This document shows positions 53,190 through 62,747 of a DNA stretch of 64,000 bases, piece after piece; the stretch's first letter is position 1; the number at the start of each line of letters is the position of its first letter. The notes beneath the pieces are model-generated. The model saw only the letters and a program-made list of their open reading frames with translations, was not told where the DNA came from and did not search any database. Source of the stretch: CADEDH01 sp963732695 (GTDB taxonomy: Bacteria; Actinomycetota; Acidimicrobiia; Acidimicrobiales; SZUA-35); the NCBI GenBank assembly GCA_963732695.1, contig CAVTAP010000007.1:620001-684000 (forward strand), read 5' to 3'. A program made the translations under genes and the position numbers.

Positions 53190-53600
53190 ATGAACCACAC
53201 GATCTGCCTGGCCACCACCGACAGGCGCCGCTCGTTCGCCTTCTACCGCGACGGGCTAGGTCTCGAAGCCTTCGGCCCCCTGGCAGACGACGGCGTCCCC
53301 GAGCCGCTCCAGCTGCGCCTCGGGTCGAGCGTGAGCATCATGCTCATTCCCACTGGCGGATTCGGCTGGGTCGCCGGCGCGGACCGCGTGGCACCACCGG
53401 GCGCCAACGAATGCGTGCTCTGCGTCTACGCCCCTGACGAGGACACCGTGCGCCGGCGCTACGACGCCGCCGTCGCCGCCGGCGGAATCAGCGTCTACGA
53501 GCCAGCGCAGCAGGACTGGAACGCCTTCGCGGCCCAGGTCAGCGACCCCGACGGGCACCTCTGGATGATTCTGGCCCAGCCGCCCGACTGGGCCAACTGA
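53190..53600 (+). CDS. VOC (glyoxalase-fold) family protein
   Basis: A 136-residue VOC protein: 'CLATTDRRRSFAFYRDGLGL', 'ECVLCVYAPDEDTVRRRYDA' and 'QVSDPDGHLWMILAQPPDW'. Follows the MarR gene by about 30 bases, probably in the same transcript, so it may take part in the same stress response. Confidence 0.85.
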   Translation: MNHTICLATTDRRRSFAFYRDGLGLEAFGPLADDGVPEPLQLRLGSSVSIMLIPTGGFGWVAGADRVAPPGANECVLCVYAPDEDTVRRRYDAAVAAGGISVYEPAQQDWNAFAAQVSDPDGHLWMILAQPPDWAN

Positions 53601-53645
53601 CCTCGAGCGGCTCCAGCTCACAGTCAGGCCTGCGAGCGTGCAGCT

Positions 53646-54362
53646 TCACATTGGTTGGCTCGAGCGGTCCGTGTGAACGACGACCGAGAGCAGCACGTTG
53701 ACAACCTCGGTCGGGCCGTCGCGCAGGACGTTGTGGCTGGTGTGCCATTCCTCGTACCGCCAGTCGGGATCGTTGCGCACCTTGTCCATCGACGCCGGCG
53801 CCTGCAGCCCGCCGGGGGTGTCCAGGGCGGCGACGAACACCTTGACCGGGATCTGCCTCCACGCACCGGTCAGCCGAACGGCCTGGACCACGGTGGCGAG
53901 TGGGTGCGGTCGTGCTCGTTCGTCGAAGAACGGCAGTGGAGCCATCGTGATCCCGTCGCCGGACGCCCCTTCGATCAGCGAGTCGCGGATCTGTGGTGGT
54001 GCGAGCGACCAGCACGATTCCGCGTCGTCGGGCACGTCGGCGTCGAGGTAGACGAGCGCCTCGACACGCTCGGGCTGGCGGTCGGCGACGGCGGTGATGA
54101 CCATGCCGGCGTAGCTGTGCCCGACGAGCACTACCCGCTCAGTGCCGGCGACATGCTCCATCTCCGCTTCGAGTTGGTCGATGTGGTCGTCCAGGTTGAT
54201 CGCACGATCGCCGGTCGGGTGCACCCCGCCGTTGTCTGCCGGGTCGAGCCCGAGCAGCGTCACCGCATGGGCGCGATGACCGGCCCGTTCGAGTGCGTCG
54301 ACGACGGGTTGGTACCACCAGCCGCCGTGCCAGGCGCCTGGAACGAGAATGAAGTTGGCCAT
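53646..54362 (-). CDS. Alpha/beta hydrolase
   Basis: A 238-residue esterase-like enzyme. 'FILVPGAWHGGWWYQPV' is the opening strand with the oxyanion hole, 'VVLVGHSYAGMVITA' the nucleophile elbow (Ser), and the Asp and His follow ('AALDTPGGL', 'EEWHTSHNVL'). It resembles MenH/methylesterase-like hydrolases. Substrate unknown. Confidence 0.88.
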   Translation of the reverse strand: MANFILVPGAWHGGWWYQPVVDALERAGHRAHAVTLLGLDPADNGGVHPTGDRAINLDDHIDQLEAEMEHVAGTERVVLVGHSYAGMVITAVADRQPERVEALVYLDADVPDDAESCWSLAPPQIRDSLIEGASGDGITMAPLPFFDERARPHPLATVVQAVRLTGAWRQIPVKVFVAALDTPGGLQAPASMDKVRNDPDWRYEEWHTSHNVLRDGPTEVVNVLLSVVVHTDRSSQPM

Positions 54363-54443
54363 GTTGCATGGCTACCCAGCAACGGTCACGGGCGAACTGC
54401 GTGTCGGACGACGCCGCTGCAACCTGTCGGCGATCGACATGCG

Positions 54444-55022
54444 TCAGTCGGCGATGGCCTGATAGGCGGAAGTCCAGAAGTCGTGGTAGCCGTTCCACGT
54501 GAGTGGTGGGCCGAGTCGTTGCGCCAGGAAGATGGCGATCAGGCCGTCACTCGGGTCGTTGCCCACGACGTGTTGAAAGCACCGTCCCACCCGTAGCGCC
54601 CTGGAGACGCAGCGATGCCAGTGCGTCGGGTGACGACGCTGAGGCCGAAGCCCCAGCCGAATGTGTCCCAGAACCCTGGGAGAAAGGGCGATCTGGCTCG
54701 CTGCTCGGCGCAGAGCTGGTCGGTGGTCATCGCTTGGCCGAGCAGCTCGGAGCCCGTGTTTGTAGCGAAAGACCTCGCCGGGTTGATCGAGGAGCGGCAG
54801 GGTCGCGAAGCGACGGATCCACTCGTCGGGCGTGTGCGGAGTGCGCGGTCCGAGCGCCTCTTCGAGCAGCATCATCGTTGCCACCGCGATGACCGGCTTG
54901 GTCATCGAGGCGATCCGGAAGATGGTGTCGCTCTGCATCGGTGTGCCACCGAAAGATTGTGACCCGATGGTGTCGACGTGCGTTTCGCCGTTCCGGCTGA
55001 GCAGCGTGACGAGGCCGGGCAC
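54444..55022 (-). pseudogene. Serine hydrolase (class C beta-lactamase-like), deleted and frameshifted
   Basis: Starts near 'PGLVTLLSRNGETHVDTIG' with the nucleophile motif 'IFRIASMTKPVIAVATMMLL'. Then a jump to 'HTPDEWIRRFATLPLLDQPG', another frame for 'PGFWDTFGWGFGLSVVTRR' and 'GRYGWDGAFNTSW', and back for 'GLIAIFLAQRLGPP'. Much of the middle, including the Tyr-x-Asn part, is gone. A full relative has about 400 residues. Non-functional. Confidence 0.75.
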
Positions 55023-55058
55023 CTCACCCCGACCGAGAGGTGCCGGGCAGGCTGCCCG

Positions 55059-55826
55059 TCAGGAGGCGAGCAGCTCGTGTCGGAGCTCGATCGGCCGATC
55101 GGTGGCGATCGCCTCGGGCTCGTACCTCTCCAGGAGCCGGGCGAGGGTGGCGTCGTTGCAGACCCCGCTCATCAGCGACAGCCCGGCGCCTCGCCACTCG
55201 TCCACGTGGCCGGCGGCCCAGAACTCCGCTTCGAGGATGAGCCCGCTGATGCCGTGTTCAACGGCCCACTGCCGCAGCGCCCTCGGTTGGTGGGGCGCGG
55301 CCACGATCAGCCGGGTGTCCCAGCCGCTGGCGGCAGCAGCCGGCAGGACGTCGGGCCAGAAGGAGATGATCTCGATCCGGACCCCAGGGGGTGGTGGGGT
55401 CGATCGGAGATGCTGGCACAGCATCTGACAGGTCATGTGAGCGAGTCCGACGTCGCAGATGGCCTTGACCTCGAGCTGAACCGTGAGCGACCTTCCGTCG
55501 ATCAGCGGCCACAGGTCTTCGAGGAGCAGCGGATGCTCGTTGGACACCGAGCCGTCGCTGTTCCGGATGAAGGCGGTCGTGATCTCCGCTGCGGTTCGAT
55601 CACGGGCCCAACCGGTCAAGGTCGTGCCGCGGTGCAGCAACGGGTCGTGGACCAGGACGATCTGGTCGTCAGCGGTCAACGTGCAGTCGGTCTCCAGGCC
55701 GTCAGCGGATCCGTTCAGGGCGGCGTCGAGCGCCCGGCGAGAGGAGTCGGGGCCGTAGGTGCGCCCGAACCGATGGGCGAACACCGGCACCACATGATCG
55801 GTGTCAGTCAGCTGCGAGGCGACCAT
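55059..55826 (-). CDS. Glycerophosphodiester phosphodiesterase family protein
   Basis: A 255-residue GDPD TIM-barrel enzyme. 'VFAHRFGRTYGPDSSRRAL' carries the catalytic His-Arg, 'GLETDCTLTADDQIVLVHDP' the Glu-x-Asp and second His, and 'LTVQLEVKA' the later Glu. It hydrolyses glycerophosphodiesters to glycerol-3-phosphate. ATG at 55,826; the longer frame upstream is not family-like. Confidence 0.88.
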   Translation of the reverse strand: MVASQLTDTDHVVPVFAHRFGRTYGPDSSRRALDAALNGSADGLETDCTLTADDQIVLVHDPLLHRGTTLTGWARDRTAAEITTAFIRNSDGSVSNEHPLLLEDLWPLIDGRSLTVQLEVKAICDVGLAHMTCQMLCQHLRSTPPPPGVRIEIISFWPDVLPAAAASGWDTRLIVAAPHQPRALRQWAVEHGISGLILEAEFWAAGHVDEWRGAGLSLMSGVCNDATLARLLERYEPEAIATDRPIELRHELLAS

Positions 55827-56124
55827 CAAGCGGTCCGGCGGGCAGGGGTTGAGGTCATTCGCGGTCCTCCACGGACGATCTGGAGCAGGCATCCACCACT
55901 CCACTGCACTGCAGCAGTGATCGGGTGGAGGTCGGGGGGCCTTCGAGCGGCGGCCCGGTGAATTCTTGCCCCTCCGCGTTGAGATCTGGGTGACCGTCTC
56001 ACCGGTCAGCCGCCGGGCCACAGCGCTGATCGGACCGACCGGAGGTTGTCCTGGCCGCCGAGCTCGTGACGGGTGGACCTCTGGCCACAAGCGCAGATGA
56101 ACCCGCAGCGGGACATCGGCGGGG

Positions 56125-56520
56125 GTGGTGTTGACGCCGGCCGGGCTCGCGTTGTGGCGCGAGGTGCAGCCGGCGATGGCAGGACTTCGAGCTGGCATCG
56201 CAGCTGCGCGCTCGACCGGCGGCGATGCTGCTGGGCAGCTCCGGGTCGTGCACCTGAGCTCGTACGGCCCACTGGTGGTGCCTGGGGTGGCGGCCCGGTT
56301 GCGTGACGACCTCCGGACGTCACAGTCGTGTTGCGAGAAGCGAGCGTCGAGGAGCAATTGGACGCACTACGCCGTCGATCGGCTCATGTCGGCGTGCTGC
56401 ATCTCGATCCGGATGTCGTCCTGTCGGAGCCGGGCCTGGCGACGACGGTGATCGGTGAGGCACCGCGCTACGTCGCGTTGCCTCGTGGGCATCGACTGTC
56501 GTGTGCATCCAGGTGGCGAG
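56125..56520 (+). pseudogene. LysR-family regulator, internal fragment
   Basis: Reads 'VVLTPAGLALWREVQPA' (end of the HTH linker), 'GQLRVVHLSSYGPLVVPGVA', then in the next frame 'LREASVEEQLDALRRRSAHV' and 'YVALPRGHRLS'. Restoring one C in CTCCGGAC near 56,311 joins the two. The DNA-binding N-terminus and the C-terminal third are missing. The 300 bases before it hold no gene. Confidence 0.7.
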
Positions 56521-56586
56521 CGTCGCCGATCCGTTCGGAAACCTTTCGAGCTCAAGCAGTCACGTGGCCCCGGCCCCGACGTTGCA

Positions 56587-57006
56587 GTGACGGCGGCACC
56601 GGACGAGAACCGGGAGACGATTCGTGCCGCGTTCGACGCCTGGCAGCGCGGGTCGGGCGCGATCACCCAGGTGTTCGCACCGGACATGGTGTGGCACATC
56701 GAGGGCCGCTCGGCCGTGGCTGGCACGTATCGGGACCGGCGCTCGTTCGTCTCGCAGGTGCTGGAGCCGTTCGGCGCCCGGTTCGAGCGGGGCGAGCCGT
56801 TCCGACCGCTTGCCCTGCGGTCGATCGTCGCTGACGGCGATGCGGTGGTCGTCGTGTGGGACGGCCGCGGCGTGGCCAACGACGGACGGCCCTACGAGAA
56901 CAGCTACGCGTGGGTCATGCGGCTTGCCGGGGGCTTCGTCGTCGAGGGCACCGCGTTCTTCGACAGCATCGCGTTCGACGAGCTCTGGACCCGGGTTCAA
57001 CCGTGA
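56587..57006 (+). CDS. NTF2-like / SnoaL-like protein
   Basis: A 139-residue NTF2-fold protein: 'TIRAAFDAWQRGSGAITQVF', 'DMVWHIEGRSAVAGTY' and 'YAWVMRLAGGFVVEGTAFFD'. GTG start at 56,587. Distinct from the two NTF2-like genes inside the AICE. Confidence 0.82.
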   Translation: MTAAPDENRETIRAAFDAWQRGSGAITQVFAPDMVWHIEGRSAVAGTYRDRRSFVSQVLEPFGARFERGEPFRPLALRSIVADGDAVVVVWDGRGVANDGRPYENSYAWVMRLAGGFVVEGTAFFDSIAFDELWTRVQP

Positions 57007-57055
57007 TCCGGCCCCCACCCTTGCCGGGCTCCCGACGATCGAACATGATGACGTG

Positions 57056-58414
57056 ATGTCGGTGCCCGACGACCCGGACGCGGCCTCGGCGGACGTTCAG
57101 GGCGAGACGGCGCTCACGAACGACCGGGCGCGCGCTCGGATCGGCTATGGGCTGCGCACCTGGTTTCGGACTCCGCCACGCCGTCACGGCGAGCTCGTCC
57201 CCGAGCGCGAGGTGAGCTTTCTCGAGCTGTTCTACGACCTGGTGTACGTGGTGCTGATCGGTCGCGCCACGCATCATCTCGCCGGGCACATCACGGTTCG
57301 CGGTGTGGCCGAGTTCGCCGTGGTGTTCGGGTTGATCTGGTTGGCGTGGTTCAACGGCACGTTCTGGCACGAGTTGCACGGCCGCGAGGACGGTCGGAGC
57401 AGGAACTACATCTTCGTCCAGATGGGCCTGCTGGCGTTGCTCGCCGTGTTCACGAGCGAGGCGGCCGGAGCGGACGGCGACGCGTTCGCCATCACGTACG
57501 GCATCTTGCTCGCTGAGCTGACGTGGCAGTGGTGGCAGGTGCATCGGATCGACACCGACGCGAGGTACCGACCCACGACGATGCGCTACCTCGCCGGCAT
57601 GCTCCTCAGCGTCGCCGTCGTCGTCGCCAGTGCGGCCGCGGGCGAGGAACTCCGGCTGCTGTTGTGGTCGATCGTCGTGGTCGGCTGGGTGGTCGGCGGG
57701 CATGTCCTGGTGTCGACCGATCACACCGAGGGGTTCGGTGAAGGGGTGACGGCGCCGCTGGTCGAACGGATCGGCCTGTTCACGATCATCGTGCTCGGCG
57801 AGACGGTTGTCGGTGTCGTCGGAGGGATCAGCGATGCCGAGCAGCGCGACGCCCGGACGATCGTGACGGGCATCGTGGCGCTCACCATCGGCATGGGGAT
57901 CTGGTGGAACTACTTCGACATGCTCGGCCGCCGCGTTCCTGGTCAACGAGGGCCACGGCTGGCGAACTGGCTGTACGCACACCTCCCGTTGACGATGGCG
58001 ACCGCGGCCGCCGGCGCCGCCACGGTGAGCCTGGTCGGGCACGCCGCCGAGACCGAGGCGTCGGCACCGGCGTCGTGGCTTCTGACCGGCTCGATCGCGG
58101 TGACGCTGGCCGCCATCGCCGTGGCGAGTACTGCGCTCCCGGTCGACGAGTTCCCGCCCGGCATGCGAGCGTGGATCGCTCCCACCCTCGCAGTCACCGC
58201 CGCCATCCCGCTCTCGATCGCTGCCGTCGGCTCGTCGGTCATCGTGCTCGTGGCCACGACGTCGGTCGTCCTGCTCGCCGCGTGGCTCGCGCTGTACGCC
58301 GTCTTCCTCGCTCGCGGCGGGAACCCCGAAGTCGTCGAGTTCCAACTCGGTCACGACGGTCAACCACACGCGATCCCGAACCGGCCGAGAACAGAGCGAC
58401 GCCGACGGCGGTGA
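57056..58414 (+). CDS. Low temperature requirement protein A (LtrA) family membrane protein
   Basis: A 452-residue polytopic protein. The LtrA hallmark 'VSFLELFYDLVYVVLIGRA' opens the membrane part, followed by about eleven more hydrophobic segments (for example 'IIVLGETVVGVVGGI', 'GIVALTIGMGIWWNYFDML'). LtrA was named from a Listeria cold-growth mutant; the biochemical role is unknown. ATG chosen over the overlapping GTG three bases earlier because it stays in frame. Confidence 0.9.
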   Translation: MSVPDDPDAASADVQGETALTNDRARARIGYGLRTWFRTPPRRHGELVPEREVSFLELFYDLVYVVLIGRATHHLAGHITVRGVAEFAVVFGLIWLAWFNGTFWHELHGREDGRSRNYIFVQMGLLALLAVFTSEAAGADGDAFAITYGILLAELTWQWWQVHRIDTDARYRPTTMRYLAGMLLSVAVVVASAAAGEELRLLLWSIVVVGWVVGGHVLVSTDHTEGFGEGVTAPLVERIGLFTIIVLGETVVGVVGGISDAEQRDARTIVTGIVALTIGMGIWWNYFDMLGRRVPGQRGPRLANWLYAHLPLTMATAAAGAATVSLVGHAAETEASAPASWLLTGSIAVTLAAIAVASTALPVDEFPPGMRAWIAPTLAVTAAIPLSIAAVGSSVIVLVATTSVVLLAAWLALYAVFLARGGNPEVVEFQLGHDGQPHAIPNRPRTERRRRR

Positions 58415-58471
58415 CGGGCGGTTGACGCCGGGGACCGCGCCGCCCGCTCGGCGCGGTGCCCGGCATCTCGG

Positions 58472-58885
58472 TCACGAGGATCGGGGAATGCCGGCCTTCT
58501 TGAGGGTGGCGGCCGGTACGCCGATGGCTCGGAACGCGTGATACGTGATGCCCTTGCGCTCGGCATAGGTGCGGGCCACGCGGACGAAGTCGGTCTCGAG
58601 CGCGGTGACGTCGGTGGTGTCTTCCATCGCCGCCAGTTCCGAGGTCAGGTCGAGCTGTTCCTGGGTGAGTGTGAGCCGCTTCAACGGATCAGCGGTCTCG
58701 AGCTCATCGGTGATGCGGTCGAGGCGAGCCGAGATCGACGCAGCCGTTCGCTTTCGTCCCCGCTTCGGTCGGGAGGTGTCGAGCGCCTCCAGGTAGGCCC
58801 GTACGGCCCGGCCTTCGCTCCGACCCGTGGCCAGGGCGCTCTTGTGGTCATCGGTCATCGATCGGGTCTTGGTTTTAGCTGCCAT
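58472..58885 (-). CDS. Conserved actinobacterial helical protein, possibly DNA-binding
   Basis: A 137-residue basic, helical protein: 'RPKRGRKRTAASISARLDR', a coiled coil 'DPLKRLTLTQEQLDLTSEL', and a C-terminal 'RTYAERKGITYHAFRAIGVP' that looks like a small DNA-binding E3/SAP-like fold. I recall similar proteins in many actinobacteria but no proven role. Monocistronic by spacing. Confidence 0.7.
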   Translation of the reverse strand: MAAKTKTRSMTDDHKSALATGRSEGRAVRAYLEALDTSRPKRGRKRTAASISARLDRITDELETADPLKRLTLTQEQLDLTSELAAMEDTTDVTALETDFVRVARTYAERKGITYHAFRAIGVPAATLKKAGIPRSS

Positions 58886-59094
58886 CAGAACGAGGTATCG
58901 CCTTTCATTGTCGTGTGCGCCCCAAGGCCTGACACTGTAATCCCAAGTGGGTCAGTCGCCGGTCCATCGTCAATGAATTGCCCGCAGCTAGGCCTGAACG
59001 AAACGTGTTGGAGTGACAAGTCTGCTGTCGATCCCGTCACAAATCTGGCCCTGGTAGATCGCGCAGCTGGGCGGTAAGCCCGAGAACCCTGTGG

Positions 59095-59535
59095 TCATCC
59101 GTGGCGGAGGCAGTCGGGGAGCTGGGCGCGGGCATCTGCGTCACTCAGCTTCCGCGCTTCCTCCAGAACCTCGGCAGGAACCCACTGGGGGAAGGGTCGG
59201 ATCGTCTTGCGGTGGGCGCCCGCCGCCGTGTGTTCCTCGTCGATGACCGCCAGCTGCTCCGGATCGAACTGATCGGCCAGCCGGGCGATCGCCGGCCAGA
59301 GCCGTCGATGGACGAGCGTGATCTTGCCCCCGATGAGCCTCATGCGGACGACCATTCCTGGAATGACGGCCTGGTTGAGCACCGTGAAGATCTCGTCGTG
59401 GTCGGGGTGGGCCCACCAGCTTCCTCGGATCTTCTCACCGACGACGAGCTCCGGGATGTTCGGCACCGGCCCTCGTGCCGACTGCAGCAGGATTCCGTGC
59501 TCCTCGATCAACCGGCCGCCGTCCACGCTCACCAT
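59095..59535 (-). CDS. Conserved hypothetical protein
   Basis: A 146-residue protein with 'KIRGSWWAHPDHDEIFTVLN', 'LIGGKITLVHRRLWPAIARL' and 'IRPFPQWVPAEVLEEARKL'. I recall this arrangement from unnamed bacterial proteins with no assigned function. It overlaps by a few codons the truncated VOC gene upstream, a sign of rearrangement there. Confidence 0.7.
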   Translation of the reverse strand: MVSVDGGRLIEEHGILLQSARGPVPNIPELVVGEKIRGSWWAHPDHDEIFTVLNQAVIPGMVVRMRLIGGKITLVHRRLWPAIARLADQFDPEQLAVIDEEHTAAGAHRKTIRPFPQWVPAEVLEEARKLSDADARAQLPDCLRHG

Positions 59536-59837
59536 CGCAGCATCGACGGTAGTGGGCCGGCGGCGTTCCGGGGACCGGCAACGACTTCCGCCCCAGCATC
59601 GGTCAACGTGGCGAAGGTTTGGTCGACGTCACCGACGTAGGCCCAGTAGCTGAACCGCTCCGAGTCTCCTCCCTTCCGGGCCGCGATTCCCATCGTCGAT
59701 CCGTTGCGCTCGATTGTCACGAATTCGGGCTTCCCGTCGGGTGGGAACTGATACGTCGTCGAGTAACCGAGCTGCTCATAGAACGCCACCACGGCGGCCA
59801 GGTCCCTGACGCTGAGAATCGGAAACGCATCGCTCAT
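59529..59837 (-). pseudogene. VOC family protein, C-terminally truncated
   Basis: Starts MSDAFPILSVRDLAAVVAFY and reads a normal VOC N-terminus to 'ATLTDAGAEVVAGP', then 'RNAAGPLPSMLRW' with none of the closing 'DPDGN' motif. The break is at about 59,570, where the next gene's region begins. About 102 residues remain. Confidence 0.65.
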
Positions 59838-59925
59838 GAACCGACAGTACCCATCCCGAAGGTGTCGAACGATCGGTCCGGCGAGCGACGATGCGCCGTG
59901 GCCCGCCCGCCGTGCCAGCCGTTCG

Positions 59926-60075
59926 TCAGATCGTGCCGACGGTGCCACCGTCGACCCGGTACTCCGAGCCGGTCACTGCTCCGGCGCGGTCGCTGACGAG
60001 GAACGCCACGAGCTCGGCCACCTCGGTCGGCTCTGCCGGGCGCCCGAGCGGGATTCCGCCCTGCTGGAGACATCG
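59926..60075 (-). pseudogene. SDR C-terminal fragment
   Basis: About 48 codons without a start: 'GIPLGRPAEPTEVAELVAFL' and 'AVTGSEYRVDGGTVGTI', the unmistakable end of a classical short-chain dehydrogenase. The matching N-terminal piece may be the fragment at 60,590-60,790 on the same strand. Confidence 0.75.
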
Positions 60076-60167
60076 TTAACCGGCTGGAAACGAAGTCGAA
60101 TCAATGCGGCAACGACGATTCTCGACACTGTGTACCTACGCCCAGACCGGATCGAGGGGAGGTCGCG

Positions 60168-60539
60168 ATGCACCGACGCCGCCAACGCGCGCTCCTCGCG
60201 CTCCTGGTGACGGTGCTTACGTTGACCGTGACCTGGGTCGTGTCAGTGGATGGGCCTTCGGCGCCGAGCAGTTCCTCGGGTGGGTTCCCGGTCCTCACCG
60301 CGGCCTCGAACGGCCACCGCCCGTCGGTGGCCCGTGCGGTCCAGCCGGCGGCGACCGCCGCCCACCGCGCCTACCGCGTGCTGAGCAACACCGTCGGCCC
60401 GGCCGGCGGCGCGGCCACCGTGGTGCCGCCGATGGTCATGGCCGTCGGCCTGCTCGTGGTGGCCCGCTCCCGGTGGTGCGCGCAGGCGTGCCCCGGCGGA
60501 CCGCTGTCACGCGGCCCGCCGTCGGGCGCCACTGTCTGA
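60168..60539 (+). CDS. Small membrane/exported hypothetical protein
   Basis: A 123-residue ORF: MHRRRQRALLALLVTVLTL forms a signal or membrane helix, then a Ser/Ala-rich outside region, and a second helix 'VVPPMVMAVGLLVVARS'. It sits between the two SDR fragments on the opposite strand. No family recognised; coding is plausible but not certain. Confidence 0.45.
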   Translation: MHRRRQRALLALLVTVLTLTVTWVVSVDGPSAPSSSSGGFPVLTAASNGHRPSVARAVQPAATAAHRAYRVLSNTVGPAGGAATVVPPMVMAVGLLVVARSRWCAQACPGGPLSRGPPSGATV

Positions 60540-60589
60540 TCGCGCTGCTACGTGGTGGGCCTTCACGGTCCCTCGCTGGCGCTCCGAAG

Positions 60590-60790
60590 CGCAACCCCGA
60601 ACCGGTGGTGAGGTCCGCCGTCACGACATGCCCCGGGTCCGGATCGTCCGCCGGCTGGTTCCTGGCCGTTCGCCCCACCACGGCACCCCGTGCCCCGCAG
60701 GAGCTCGGCCACTGCGGCTCCGGTGCCCGCTGTGGTGCCGGTCACGAGGGCGCGTCTGGCCACCAGGGCGTTTGGCAAGTGTCCGGTCAC
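60590..60790 (-). pseudogene. SDR N-terminal fragment, frameshifted
   Basis: From GTG at 60,790: 'RRALVTGTTAGTGAAVAELL' with the TGxxxGxG motif, then in the next frame 'VVGRTARNQPADDP' and 'GHVVTADLTTGSG'. The rest is replaced by unrelated sequence. Together with 59,926-60,075 it suggests one SDR gene whose middle was replaced. Confidence 0.6.
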
Positions 60791-60891
60791 GCGTCTTCCC
60801 CATCGGCGGCCCCTTACGGCCGGAAGCCCGGCCACCCGCAAGGGGGGGCCGGGCCTCCGAAAGGACCGTGGGAGTGGCGGTGTCTGAGAAC

Positions 60892-62466
60892 TCAGACGCC
60901 CGCGCCCTCCCGGTCTCCGGTGGCCACGGAGCCACCGTCGCTGGGGTAGGAGGAGGCGGCGGCGCCCATGAACTCGGGGTAGCCCATCACGCCCATCTCG
61001 GGGATGTCGACGCCCTCGAGCTCCATCTCCCGATCGACCCGGATGCCGCCCTTGATGATCGTGTTCTGGATCTTGAAGAAGGCGTAGGACAGCCCGCCGC
61101 CCACGATCACGACGGTGGCGCAGCCGATGGCCTGGGAGGCCAGCTGGCCCCAGCCGTGGCTGGAGTAGAGCACGCCGACCACGCCGTGGCCGCCGAGGGT
61201 GAGGGGGTTGCCGTCGGCATCGAGCATGCCGTTCCAGCCCTGGCCGTAGTCGCCGTTGGCGAAGATGCCGACGCAGAGGACGCCGAACAGGCCGCACACG
61301 CCGTGCACCGAGATGGCACCGACCGGATCGTCGAGCTTGAGCTTGCGCTCAACGAAGAACACGGCCTCGACGACCAGTACAGCGGCGAGTATGCCGATGA
61401 CCATTGCCGCCCAGGGGTCGACGAAGGCGCACGGGGCGGTGATGGCCACCAGGCCGGCCAGCATGCCGTTGATCATCATGCCGGGGTCGGGCTTGCCTGT
61501 CCGCTTCCAGATCCAGGCCATGCCGGTGGTGGCGCCGAAGGCGGCGGCGATTGCCGTGTTCGTGGCCACGAGGGCGAAGCGGGTGTCGGTAGCGGCGAAG
61601 GTCGAGGCGGCGTTGAACCCGAACCAGCCGAACAGCAGGATGAACGTGCCGAGCATGGCCATCGGGATGTGGTGGCCGGGGAGGGCGCGGGGGTTGCCGT
61701 TGCGGTCGAACTTGCCGATGCGGGGGCCGAGCACCATGGCGCCGGTCAGCGCTGCGGCTCCGCCCATGGCGTGGACCACGCCGGAACCGGCGAAGTCGAC
61801 GTAGCCGAAGCCGAGGCTGGCGCTCTTGCCCAACGAGGCGAGCCAGCCGCCCCCCCAGGTCCAGGCGCCGAACAGGGGATAGTAGATGGTGCCGCAGAAG
61901 AGGCCCCAGCCCACGAAGGCCTTCCACTTCCACCGCTCGGCCATGCTGCCGGTGGGAATGGTGGCCGTGGTGTCCATGAAGGCCACCATGTAGAGGAAGA
62001 AGATCACCAGGCCGGCGTTACCGCCCTGGCCGGCCAGGGCGATCGGGCCCTTCCAGAGGAAGACCCAGTTGCCGCTGCCGATCAGGGCCGACCCTGGGGC
62101 CTCGAAGTCGAGCAGGCTGGTGCCGAAGCCTCCGAACATGATCGGGAAGCCGATGATGAAGAAGGCGACGAAACCCAGGCCGAAGACGGCGAAGTTCGTC
62201 GACACCACGTGAGCTGAGTTCCGGGCTCGACAGAACCCGGTCTCCACCAGAGCGAATCCCGCCTGCATGAAGATCACGAGCACGGCGCCGATCAGAACCC
62301 ACAGAAGGTTCATGTCGACGCCCAGGCTTTCCGTGGCGGCTTGAGCGTCGAACGCGTCGGTCTGGGCGAACGACGTGTTCGCCATCCCGAGCACGATCGC
62401 AGCCACCACCAGGCTACTTATCGCTGTCCGGCGCAGAAGTCGCTTCGCGCCTCTATGGTTCCTCAT
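60892..62466 (-). CDS. amt: Ammonium transporter Amt
   Basis: A 524-residue Amt/Rh channel. A signal peptide (to about residue 34, 'GMANTSFAQ') precedes eleven membrane helices. 'VETGFCRARNSAHV', 'GFGYVDFAGSGVVHAMGG' (conserved Asp-Phe-Ala-Gly and first pore His) and 'ISVHGVCGLFGVL' (second pore His) are diagnostic. The C-terminal tail (GYPEF onwards) is longer than usual. GGAG precedes the ATG. No glnK follows, so PII control would be in trans. Confidence 0.93.
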   Translation of the reverse strand: MRNHRGAKRLLRRTAISSLVVAAIVLGMANTSFAQTDAFDAQAATESLGVDMNLLWVLIGAVLVIFMQAGFALVETGFCRARNSAHVVSTNFAVFGLGFVAFFIIGFPIMFGGFGTSLLDFEAPGSALIGSGNWVFLWKGPIALAGQGGNAGLVIFFLYMVAFMDTTATIPTGSMAERWKWKAFVGWGLFCGTIYYPLFGAWTWGGGWLASLGKSASLGFGYVDFAGSGVVHAMGGAAALTGAMVLGPRIGKFDRNGNPRALPGHHIPMAMLGTFILLFGWFGFNAASTFAATDTRFALVATNTAIAAAFGATTGMAWIWKRTGKPDPGMMINGMLAGLVAITAPCAFVDPWAAMVIGILAAVLVVEAVFFVERKLKLDDPVGAISVHGVCGLFGVLCVGIFANGDYGQGWNGMLDADGNPLTLGGHGVVGVLYSSHGWGQLASQAIGCATVVIVGGGLSYAFFKIQNTIIKGGIRVDREMELEGVDIPEMGVMGYPEFMGAAASSYPSDGGSVATGDREGAGV

Positions 62467-62747
62467 GTCTCCTCTTTCGAAGCAGGGAGGGCCGGACGTC
62501 GGTGGCCATGCCTCTCCGTGTAAAGGTGTGGATCGACACCGTTGGCTCCCACGACGTCGCAGCGTCAACCTACGCAGCCCCCGTTTCGTGCAAGTGCCGA
62601 GTCCATGACGCGATCGCATCGACTTTCTGTCGGTTTTCTGTTTTCGCCCCCGTTCGTGGCGACACCGAGCGAGTGGTGCTGTGTGAAAGAAAGCCGCAAG
62701 AAAGCTGGCGAAGTAGCGAAACATTGATGCCGTAGGCTCGCCACCAC

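Noticed and set aside
60628..62217. A 529-codon plus-strand ORF opposite amt
   Set aside because: Antisense shadow of the ammonium transporter, Gly/Ala/Glu/His-rich and without a fold.
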